NCBI GenBank assembly: GCA_027488935.1 | Contig: JAIYAP010000031.1 | Location: 62,001-126,000, forward strand | Direction of reading: 5' to 3' | Length of the DNA stretch: 64,000 nucleotides | Source of the DNA: Saprospiraceae bacterium | GTDB lineage: Bacteria; Bacteroidota; Bacteroidia; Chitinophagales; Saprospiraceae | In this document: positions 45,115 to 53,234 of the stretch, piece after piece | How positions within the stretch are numbered: position 1 is the first letter of the stretch | How the letters are laid out: every line of letters starts with the position of its first letter | Made by a program: the position numbers and the translations under genes | The notes under the pieces: generated by a model | Databases searched by the model: none | Told to the model about the DNA's origin: nothing | Seen by the model: the letters and a program-made list of their open reading frames with translations, nothing else

Positions 45115-46443
45115 TTAATTTCGTGGAGCAATAGCAGCCAGACTATCTTTAATATTTTGGAGTTCATGAATCGTATTGGCAATATCTGCTACACGATTTC
45201 GGACCTCCACCATTCGATCTTCCTGGCCATCCCAGTGCTCTAACAAGTTGTCAGCTTTCTCCTGTAGCTTTTTCAGCAGGACAATCTGGTGTTGTACCCG
45301 CTCTAATACTCCAAACTGGTGATCCTGAAGTGCTTCATAGTTGTGAATGGAAGTATTAAACTGCTTAGTGCTCTCATCCAGCCGATTGATTGAATTTGCC
45401 TGAATTTCACTGAGTATACCAAACGCTTTTTCTAACTTTTCGAGGTTATTATTCAATATATCCTGCGTTGTTTGCTGAATCTGTTCATCCAAACCTTCAA
45501 ACCGTTTATTTATGCGTTCAAACTGGCCTTTAATTGAATCCATAAGTTCTGAAACACTCCCCTTTATCGTTTCTGAGCTGGTTTCAAAACCACTCGCCAC
45601 AGCCTTCGTTCCACTTTCTGCATTTTCCTGTGTTTTTTCCATGGCAATCCGAATATTGTCACCAATTTCATCCAATTTAGACAGCGTCTTTGAGAGCGTT
45701 TCAATACTAGTTCCAAGCATTTTCCCAAACTCCTCCTGATTTGCGGCATTCATGCCTTGGGTTCTTTCCAGGAACTCCTTATTGACATCTGATATACTTT
45801 CTTGTAAATCCTTCATGGCTTCCTGACTCACATTTGCCACATTCTTTGCAAGCGCAATTCTGAGGTCCTCAAAAGTTTTTTTGAGGACCTCTCCTGTTTT
45901 TTGATCAAAATCCTCAAGTAGTTTCAGCATGCTCTTAAGGACTTCTTGAGTGTGATCAGACGAATCATATATAGCCTTGGAAATAAAATCTGTATTATGC
46001 CGGTATTCTTTGATCATTTCAGAGAAGTTTTGGTTGAGAGACCAAAGCATCTCTTCAGGATCCCTTTGCAGCCATTCTTTACTTTTTTTTGCTCTTAATT
46101 CACTAATTGTTATACCGCTTTTAATTATTAGGTTCCAAGATAGGCTACAAAAAACGCCGATCAATGAACAAGAGAATTTTGCTGCCAGTTTTGAAACTAT
46201 ATTCTTTAAAGCCTCTTCGCTTAGGCTTGAAAAAAGCTCCTTTTGTACGTATAAGGTGTCATATATCACTCCAAAGGTGAATAATATTCCAATCCCAGTA
46301 CATAAACCGGGTATGGATTGCACGACGGATGATCTCCAATTATACCTGGAGCGTACTAAAATAAACAAAGGCAACAAGACACAAATCCCCAAAACCCACC
46401 AGTTGATTTCTTGTTCTATAATGCTTTTAAGAAACTGTATCAT
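45115..46443 (-). CDS. ZorA/MotA-like ion-channel protein (second motor)
   Basis: 442 residues. Membrane segments lie at about 14-31 (WWVLGICVLLPLFILV), 43-66 (SIPGLCTGIGILFTFGVIYD, the MotA/TolQ-type helix) and 84-108 (SKLAAKFSCSLIGVFCSLSW). The rest is a coiled-coil cytoplasmic tail of about 300 residues with methyl-accepting-like heptads. It is shorter-tailed than the ZorA-like protein at 15890-17752 and the two are not close in sequence. First gene of the ZorA-ZorB-HATPase unit. A partial boundary repeat lies 140 nt upstream, and I found no clear promoter. Confidence 0.9.
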   Translation of the reverse strand: MIQFLKSIIEQEINWWVLGICVLLPLFILVRSRYNWRSSVVQSIPGLCTGIGILFTFGVIYDTLYVQKELFSSLSEEALKNIVSKLAAKFSCSLIGVFCSLSWNLIIKSGITISELRAKKSKEWLQRDPEEMLWSLNQNFSEMIKEYRHNTDFISKAIYDSSDHTQEVLKSMLKLLEDFDQKTGEVLKKTFEDLRIALAKNVANVSQEAMKDLQESISDVNKEFLERTQGMNAANQEEFGKMLGTSIETLSKTLSKLDEIGDNIRIAMEKTQENAESGTKAVASGFETSSETIKGSVSELMDSIKGQFERINKRFEGLDEQIQQTTQDILNNNLEKLEKAFGILSEIQANSINRLDESTKQFNTSIHNYEALQDHQFGVLERVQHQIVLLKKLQEKADNLLEHWDGQEDRMVEVRNRVADIANTIHELQNIKDSLAAIAPRN

Positions 46444-46582
46444 ATCTATGAAATTAATTGCGAAGGCTTCTAGCCATTCATGATGATCAATTATTTAACA
46501 CTTAGGATGATCTCCAATACCCATCCAGATTTTTTAACCATTTCTTGCGATAATCTTTTTTAGTCAAGTATAGGCGGTTACG

Positions 46583-46619
46583 AGGTGGGTCACTTTGCAC
46601 CGTTACAGGTCATTATTCA
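46583..46619 (+). repeat. Dispersed boundary repeat, partial copy 3
   Basis: AGGTGGGTCACTTTGCACC followed by GTTACAGGT and CATTATTCA; it matches copies 1 and 2 but lacks the second GGTGGGTCA word. It lies just upstream of the second motor unit, in the same orientation as the other copies. Confidence 0.65.
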
Positions 46620-46723
46620 CTGTTACATTATCTATTGCATTTTTAAAAACATCATCTCTCCTTCGTTTTCAGAACTGACATTACTGAAAACTTCTGCAAC
46701 GTTCACAAACAAATTGAACCTAT

Positions 46724-46978
46724 TTAAATACCACCTTCTTCCGAAGACCTTAAATGAACAACAGGGACGTTTAATGTTTGAATTTTACCGTCATCTTCAA
46801 GCCTTGAAATATGTGCCCAAAGAAAAGGATGATCCTTCTCAAGACATTTAATAGATTCATAATCCATACCATTACCTTTTGGCTTACCAAAATACTGAAT
46901 TATAGCCCGAAATTCAGGGTTCATTTTCAAGGTAACGACATCACCAATTCTAAAAAGATTTTTTTCTTGCTCTGCCAT
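46724..46978 (-). CDS. Small SH3-like protein resembling DUF2158 (YodC family)
   Basis: 84 residues. The first half reads FRIGDVVTLKMNPEFRAII, the usual F-x-x-G-D-V-V-x-L-K opening of DUF2158 small beta-barrel proteins, followed by a His-rich middle. Probably cytoplasmic. It stands alone, 254 nt after the tail-anchored coiled-coil gene and 280 nt before the motor gene; the 254-nt gap is AT-rich and shows nothing else. A real gene by composition and start context, but its function is unknown. Confidence 0.65.
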   Translation of the reverse strand: MAEQEKNLFRIGDVVTLKMNPEFRAIIQYFGKPKGNGMDYESIKCLEKDHPFLWAHISRLEDDGKIQTLNVPVVHLRSSEEGGI

Positions 46979-47232
46979 GATCTTATATCAATTTGTACGC
47001 GGTTTAGAATCATTTTTTTGCTATTGAATAATCATTTAACAAAATACGTACCAAAGTCACACATATAACTAAGAGTTACACCCGAAGAATGACTTTTGAT
47101 ATCGAAAAATCACATACCATATAATAAAATACATATAATTGATTGCATTACATTTATCAACCAAAAGACGAGCACTATCTAAAAACAAAATGATCGTCAA
47201 GTATGAAAAAAGTTTATCTAATCTTTAATTAT

Positions 47233-48015
47233 TTAGTCTTTCATCTTCAAATAAAACAATACCAACATTCCAAACATAAATATAAAATTCACTATAAAAA
47301 ATATTATCATTGTTGTTCTTACACCTCTTATTCTATCATTTACTAACTCTGTTATTCCTTGGCCCTTTTTATGTTCTTCTCGCAAATTCAACTCCATAAA
47401 ATCAAGTCGGCTATATAGATTCTGAATACCTGTATTAAGTGAACCCAAAGAATCATCCATCCGACGTAGTCGTTCAGGCAAATCAGTTCTTTCAAGAAAA
47501 TCAATCAATTTGGATAGTCGTTCGATTAATCCGGGTAGGTTTTGTACTAGACTTTCAATAGACTCCTTCAGCGCATCTACTTTCGTCTCCAACATGACGT
47601 CAATTCGCAAAGCCAAAGCCTCCATTTCTTGTTGGATGGTAGCAAGTAATTGACTTGCACTTTCCTGAATTTGCTTAAAATTGTCTTCGGCTTGTTGAAC
47701 AAATTGGGAAAACTCTTTTTCTGCTTTACGCTCAAAATCGCCAATCGCCTGCTTTGAAAGCGCCTCAAGTTCCTGTATTGTATTGACCGTCAAATCCCGG
47801 AAGTCTGATAAAACTTTTCGAGAATCTTCCATGCTTTTTTGGGTAACCTTTTCCAAATCCTTGAGAAGACGCTCAGCCTCACTGTGAATGGCATCAGCCC
47901 TTTCTTTCACTAAGATAACATAAGCGGACATTTCATCCACCAATTCAATGGCTGGTTTGAGTTTATTCAGCTCGGAGCGGAAATCAGTCAACAATTGTTC
48001 GGTATTAATAGGCAT
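47233..48015 (-). CDS. Tail-anchored coiled-coil protein
   Basis: 260 residues, almost all alpha-helical with heptads (KVTQKSMEDSRKVLSDF, AIGDFERKAEKEFSQF), and one C-terminal membrane helix (about 236-256, TTMIIFFIVNFIFMFGMLVLF). The body should lie in the cytoplasm, anchored at the inner membrane. No enzymatic motif. It starts 9 nt after the RecQ-like gene ends, so the two are cotranscribed; it could localise the helicase to the membrane. Similar coiled-coil membrane proteins accompany several anti-phage helicase systems, but I know of no defined family. Confidence 0.82.
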   Translation of the reverse strand: MPINTEQLLTDFRSELNKLKPAIELVDEMSAYVILVKERADAIHSEAERLLKDLEKVTQKSMEDSRKVLSDFRDLTVNTIQELEALSKQAIGDFERKAEKEFSQFVQQAEDNFKQIQESASQLLATIQQEMEALALRIDVMLETKVDALKESIESLVQNLPGLIERLSKLIDFLERTDLPERLRRMDDSLGSLNTGIQNLYSRLDFMELNLREEHKKGQGITELVNDRIRGVRTTMIIFFIVNFIFMFGMLVLFYLKMKD

Positions 48016-48024
48016 GATGTCCTT

Positions 48025-51000
48025 TTAATGTTTAAAATCCTGTAAAAAATGATGGTTAAACCTTTTTAGCCATTGCAGGTTACGCTTCAACAACAATGTA
48101 TTTCGTAATTCCGCAAAATAATCTTTGACATTTCTTGCACTTCGCCGCGGCAGATACACCGAAACGGCATCGGTGTAGGCATTAACCATTGTGATTGTTT
48201 CTTTGTCATCATCACTGAGCATATAGTCCATGAAACCTAACTCACAATCATCGCAGGCCTCCTGAAATGAGTCATCAAACTGCCAGGAAAGTGTAAATAG
48301 GGAAAACGCCTTCAACAAACGCAAACTTGCATTGCTCGGATCTGAACGTAATAGACGTGTGGATGCGCCGCGTAAATGCTTGATATTATTGGTTTCGTTG
48401 CCTGAACGATCTATTGCCATCAGCCGAATATAATCTAGTACTCTATCAAATGGCATGATCTGCCCACCCTGCGTTTCATCACGAAGCGAATAATTTGTAG
48501 GCACCGGTTCGTCTAAATCTGCCTTATACTCTTCCCGGGCGTATTTTGAGTTGAAATAAAGGTGCAAATATGACTTTAAACGAAAGTTTCCCGAGCCTGG
48601 TTCTTTAGATTCGTTGTTCAGGTACTCATCATAAGCTGCAAAAATATCTCCAATCGCAGTTTTACGTTTTGCGGCAATTTCCTGATAGGCAAATTCCACA
48701 ATGAATAAAACTAATTCCCGAAACAGATCTTCCAACTTTTTATCCCGCCTTAATTCAATTGCACCAATTTCGTAATTCTGCTCTTGCAATGGAAGTTCAA
48801 CTGTACTCAGATTTTCTTTTATCATACGTCTCACCCGGCTGTCGGAATAATACCGGCGTAAGTAGACGTACAAAGCCAATACATATGCCCCCGCTGGCTT
48901 AGGATTGATTACAAGATGATACAATTCGTTCCTATAATCAACCTCGAAATCTTCCACAATACCAATGCACGTTAGCCGATAAATGATTTTGTCAGTATCC
49001 GATTTGGCACGTCGGGCATACCAAATCTTTTTTAAATCATTATAATGTGAAGAATCAAGAATATTCACTTCATGTTCCAATAACCTTTCAATATATTCCT
49101 CAAAACCTGGGTTACTTTTTTTTATCTCATCATAAATCATTGAGTGGGTTGTCTCAGATAGCTTTTCACTAATGTATTCTTGGATAAAATTATGAAGATC
49201 TTCTTTATGTTTGGATATACTATAATGGTTACTAAAACCAATAAGAAATCCTTTTTTATGTGGCTTATCAAGATATTCTAATACGCCGGGCAAATGCTTT
49301 TGAGCTACAGAATAGTTAAATTGTGCCCTAATAGTCGCATCATCGGGGAAAGAGCCTCCATTATGATTCAGTATTAAGGCCTTAAGTACTTCATGAATCC
49401 GGGAAGAAGAACTGTCGCATTCTTTTGATATCCAACCGTTTTTAACATCAAGATAGCCCAATGGCAATGCTTCGTCCGCATCTTCGATGTAGATTCGGCA
49501 GTTATTATCTCTTTCCCAATATTTTAAGTCAACTTTTATGCCTAATTCTTCTTCTATTTCTTTCTCCCACCGTTCCTTTAATAACCCTGAAAAAGTTATT
49601 GGTTCAAACAAAATACTATTTAAATATAGTTGTTCAACGTCTGCCCCCCTGAAAGCGCTTTCCTGAAAAAAATTCAGGATACTTTTGTCCACATTTAAGT
49701 CCTGAAAAGGCAAAGGAAGATTACGTTCCCTTGGCCATTTACGCAAATCCTCCAGAGTAGGGACTTTAAGGTACTCAAGTAGCGTATTAAATTCCGATTC
49801 GAGAAAGTATTTACCAATAAGACGATTATCGGGAATGGGTATATTAAATCCCTCGCTTCGCAACAACCGAAAATGAGTAGGCTTTAAAGTGTATAACTTT
49901 TGACGATTGATTAGCACAATGGATAATGCCAAACGGCCATCACGACCTGCACGACCGGCCTCTTGTACAAACGATTCGGGAGAAGACGGGCTGTTGAAGT
50001 GTATTGTAAACCTTATATTACTTTTATCGATGCCCATCCCAAAAGCCTTAGTGGCCACCATAAGCTTTAGTCTGTTGTTAATAAACCAAGCCTGGTTACG
50101 GAAGCTATCTTTGTCTGTTAAATCACTGATGTACTGGGACTCATCTGAAGAGCCTATAAAGGTGCCGATATAGCCTGCTCCTTTGTCTTCCTGGCAATCA
50201 ATTGGAACAGCACCATTAAACCAAGGAGTATTTATCCTGTCTGCAATCCCTACTCGATTCTTGGGCTCTAGGAAAACAGGCTTACCATTGGCACCAACTA
50301 AGGGCTTACCATCTTTTACTTGAATTTTAAACTTATCAGATACACCAAATACCGATGAACGGTGCGGCACAAAAATCAATCCTCCATTTTTAGAAATTAA
50401 TTCATCAGGCTGAAAATCTGGATATTGAATTCTTTTCCATTTCTCAGCAATCCATTCCTTTTCCGGATTGGATTGCTGCAAAGTAGCATCAAGCATTTCC
50501 TGCCAAGTCAGTTTTAGCATTGTTTGCGTGACCGCAGCATTATTTAAATCATTAAATAACCCAGGCATATCCTTAAGAATAGTGTTCAAATGGCTCAATT
50601 TGGTCTCAGCAACCATTTTTTTGATTGACCATTCCTGAGATGTCGACACTGATACTGGATTTACAGTGAAAAGAAACTGCTTACCATCGTCTACTTTGTA
50701 AAGATAAGTTGAATACGCAGCAAAGATTTCAACAACCTTGTAAGAAATTTCATCCCGACTGGTATACTCTGCACTCACAGTAGCATCAGGCTCATCCTCC
50801 AACAACAACTCTCTCTCCACGTCAGCTAAGACATCGTAAGAGGCCGTTGCCGTTAGTCCGAAAAGGGGTATTTTCTTTGCGTCTACAGCATAAGGTAAAT
50901 ACTCTACGGCGTTCCGGCCCAGCGCCAGGTATGCAGGGCGAAAATCGTGGCCCCACTCAGAAACGCAATGCACTTCATCAATAACACAATACGCAAAGCT

Positions 51001-52734
51001 GTAACGCCCACGCATTTCACCAAGGCACTTGCGAAACTCATCCATCATCATGCGCTCAGGCGATACGAAAAAGAACAGGGTTTGGCCGGACCTCAATTGA
51101 TAAAGCGCAAATTGTTTCTTCTCCCTGCTTTGCGTTGAGTTGGCTAAACCACAGGCATCTATGCCAGATTTAATCAAGTTGTCAACTTGATCTTGCATAA
51201 GTGAGCGGAGTGGATCAATAACCAATGTAATTCCCGGCTGTAACAGCGCTGCCAATTGATAGGTGAGCGATTTACCGCCTCCGGTAGGCAGAAGGCCAAT
51301 GACAGTTTGTTGGTTTAAAGCCCTATTAAGTATTGCAATTTGGCCCTGTCTAAATGATTTTTTGCGAAAGATGTTCCGAAGAAAGTAGTTCAATATTTTT
51401 TCTCTTTCCGGAATAGGATTCCATACCTCTATCCCCTCTTGTTCCTGGTTTTTCTCTTTGAAGAATGCCCCATACTGAATAGGCTTCATAGTCAAAAACT
51501 GTCGGTTTTCCCAGGGCCAACGTCCAGTGCGTACCACCGCATAGGGATATGGATACTGTATTCCCAACTCCATACCGTACCGCCTTAGCATAGATATATC
51601 AATCACTAAATCGCACGATGTTCCATCATAATTACCTACAAATGCTGGTTCATTTCCACGAAGATCAGCCTGAGCAAATTCAGATGAAATAAAAACTTTT
51701 TTCAATACAATTCGCGGAAACTTATCTTTCCCACTCAGGATAAATATTTTTTCCAACCACTCGTTCAAATCTTCCACTGCCAAGCGAGCACAAGGCACAT
51801 CGCGCTCAATGACCACTATTTCCCACAGTTTTTCCTCGATCTTTAACAAACCTGATAAAACTGAATCAAGGATCACTTTTTGAATACGTGCAATGGCAAA
51901 CGGTGTTAATGTGAACTGAATTACCTTCAACCAATGAGGATCAAAAGATCGTTGATAATGCAGTGCTACTTGTTGAATGAACGGCTGTTGTGCAATTTCA
52001 CCAAATGCTCGAAGTGCAGCGCCTCGTTCTGTGATACGTTTTGTCTCCCACGATGCATTCTGAGTAGCCGCATCTCGCTGCTTGTCGAGTATCTGTTGCT
52101 TGAAAGAGCTATGATAGGGTTTGCCATCCACTTCTACGATGTATCCCTTGATGAGTGACACGTTTTTTTCAGATGAAAGTGGATAAATCAGTGGTAAGGC
52201 GAAATCAGTCCGCTGTTGATGGAATCCTTCTTGCCCAGGCATCAATGTATTCAGTTCAACCTGGGGCGTTAGTAATTGTCGTAAATAGGGATAATCTTCA
52301 GTGCCTTTTTGAAATACATTTTCCTCAAAATTGCTTTCGATTATCCCTAAATACTGAGGCGTAAAACGTTTATCCACAACGTGTAGTGCGACGAATATGT
52401 CTCTCAATAGGATTTCATCGTTTTCCAGGTTCTCTCGAAGCGGAAAGTCGAAGTCGTATTCACTTTCTTTATCTTGTGTAAAATCCAGGTTAGTCAGCGC
52501 TCGTTCTATAAAAATACTGGCTTTTGTAGGCAGGCCTCGCTGGACAAGATTATGCAACACAACGATTTCTCCTGACATAAAGTCCATTTCCGGCTCCTGT
52601 TTAAAACTAGAAACTATATGAAAAGTGGACAAATGACGTAGCATTACCTCCGCCTCCCCTCCAGGATAGCGGCTAAGTAACAGTTGTTTAAGCGCGAAAT
52701 TAAAATAGCCTGCTGTTGTGGTGCGGTCGTGCAT
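48025..52734 (-). CDS. RecQ-like DEAH-box helicase with N-terminal PD-(D/E)XK-like domain
   Basis: 1569 residues. The N-terminal part (about 165-240) looks like a DUF559/Vsr-type nuclease: QRTDFALPL (Asp177) and YIVEVDGKPYHSSFK (Glu201, Asp203), then a D-x-x-RD helix. The helicase core has Walker A LLPTGGGKSLTYQ (about 481-493), the DEVH box CVIDEVHCVSEWGHDFRP, motif III GLTATAS, motif V ATKAFGMGIDKSNI and motif VI QEAGRAGRDGR, all in RecQ order. The C-terminal 550 residues are helical with no RQC or HRDC domain that I recognise. RecQ helicases unwind 3'-5'; this large version is typical of defence operons. It is flanked by a KTSC-like gene (15 nt upstream) and the tail-anchored coiled-coil gene. 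Confidence 0.9.
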   Translation of the reverse strand: MHDRTTTAGYFNFALKQLLLSRYPGGEAEVMLRHLSTFHIVSSFKQEPEMDFMSGEIVVLHNLVQRGLPTKASIFIERALTNLDFTQDKESEYDFDFPLRENLENDEILLRDIFVALHVVDKRFTPQYLGIIESNFEENVFQKGTEDYPYLRQLLTPQVELNTLMPGQEGFHQQRTDFALPLIYPLSSEKNVSLIKGYIVEVDGKPYHSSFKQQILDKQRDAATQNASWETKRITERGAALRAFGEIAQQPFIQQVALHYQRSFDPHWLKVIQFTLTPFAIARIQKVILDSVLSGLLKIEEKLWEIVVIERDVPCARLAVEDLNEWLEKIFILSGKDKFPRIVLKKVFISSEFAQADLRGNEPAFVGNYDGTSCDLVIDISMLRRYGMELGIQYPYPYAVVRTGRWPWENRQFLTMKPIQYGAFFKEKNQEQEGIEVWNPIPEREKILNYFLRNIFRKKSFRQGQIAILNRALNQQTVIGLLPTGGGKSLTYQLAALLQPGITLVIDPLRSLMQDQVDNLIKSGIDACGLANSTQSREKKQFALYQLRSGQTLFFFVSPERMMMDEFRKCLGEMRGRYSFAYCVIDEVHCVSEWGHDFRPAYLALGRNAVEYLPYAVDAKKIPLFGLTATASYDVLADVERELLLEDEPDATVSAEYTSRDEISYKVVEIFAAYSTYLYKVDDGKQFLFTVNPVSVSTSQEWSIKKMVAETKLSHLNTILKDMPGLFNDLNNAAVTQTMLKLTWQEMLDATLQQSNPEKEWIAEKWKRIQYPDFQPDELISKNGGLIFVPHRSSVFGVSDKFKIQVKDGKPLVGANGKPVFLEPKNRVGIADRINTPWFNGAVPIDCQEDKGAGYIGTFIGSSDESQYISDLTDKDSFRNQAWFINNRLKLMVATKAFGMGIDKSNIRFTIHFNSPSSPESFVQEAGRAGRDGRLALSIVLINRQKLYTLKPTHFRLLRSEGFNIPIPDNRLIGKYFLESEFNTLLEYLKVPTLEDLRKWPRERNLPLPFQDLNVDKSILNFFQESAFRGADVEQLYLNSILFEPITFSGLLKERWEKEIEEELGIKVDLKYWERDNNCRIYIEDADEALPLGYLDVKNGWISKECDSSSSRIHEVLKALILNHNGGSFPDDATIRAQFNYSVAQKHLPGVLEYLDKPHKKGFLIGFSNHYSISKHKEDLHNFIQEYISEKLSETTHSMIYDEIKKSNPGFEEYIERLLEHEVNILDSSHYNDLKKIWYARRAKSDTDKIIYRLTCIGIVEDFEVDYRNELYHLVINPKPAGAYVLALYVYLRRYYSDSRVRRMIKENLSTVELPLQEQNYEIGAIELRRDKKLEDLFRELVLFIVEFAYQEIAAKRKTAIGDIFAAYDEYLNNESKEPGSGNFRLKSYLHLYFNSKYAREEYKADLDEPVPTNYSLRDETQGGQIMPFDRVLDYIRLMAIDRSGNETNNIKHLRGASTRLLRSDPSNASLRLLKAFSLFTLSWQFDDSFQEACDDCELGFMDYMLSDDDKETITMVNAYTDAVSVYLPRRSARNVKDYFAELRNTLLLKRNLQWLKRFNHHFLQDFKH

Positions 52735-52749
52735 AAGATAAGATCTTAC

Positions 52750-53124
52750 TCAATTACAATTACATAAGTAATCCATAATATATTTATGGAAACGTTTCCC
52801 ATAAGTGTCTCCAATACCATTTTTAAAAGCATTCCAGTTTGAAGGGGGGACTCCACAAAATATATATTTTTTGCCAAATATTGCGGTGGGTTCCCGTTTG
52901 AATTTTGCAATCACAAAAAGTCCATCTTTGTATTGATAAGCTTTAACTTCTTCCAGGAACTCTGAGTATACCAAGTTAACCCAAAGTATGTCATCATAAA
53001 AAGTTGTTTCCGATTCAACGCTTCTAACAAGTTGCTCACATGATACGTTTTGAGTGTATGTATAGCTACTTTGAAATAGAAAGACGATTGCAAAACAAAC
53101 TGAAATGCGCACAATTATTCTCAT
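52750..53124 (-). CDS. Exported KTSC-like domain protein
   Basis: 124 residues with a signal peptide (about 1-27). The mature part has the KTSC pattern: a beta strand with YQYKDGLFVIAKF, a central YIFCGVPPSNWNAF (V-P-x-x-x-W/Y-x-x-F) and a closing GKRFHKYI. KTSC domains are small nucleic-acid-associated folds sometimes fused to lysyl-tRNA synthetases. An exported copy between a helicase gene and a type III R-M gene is odd, because the neighbours act in the cytoplasm. The 15-nt gap to the helicase start suggests cotranscription. The signal peptide is convincing; the domain call is moderate. Confidence 0.68.
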   Translation of the reverse strand: MRIIVRISVCFAIVFLFQSSYTYTQNVSCEQLVRSVESETTFYDDILWVNLVYSEFLEEVKAYQYKDGLFVIAKFKREPTAIFGKKYIFCGVPPSNWNAFKNGIGDTYGKRFHKYIMDYLCNCN

Positions 53125-53234
53125 GATAATTTTATTTTTTTATGCAAATTTGAAGCAAAATAGACTTTGTCCTTATTCTTGCAAAAGAAGCTCGATAATT
53201 GCAGAAAATAGGGACTACAATTCCCAAAGTTAAT

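Noticed and set aside
46585-46851. 88-residue plus-strand frame
   Set aside because: It begins in the boundary repeat (the same MGHFAPL reading occurs at 39205) and overlaps the better minus-strand DUF2158-like gene.
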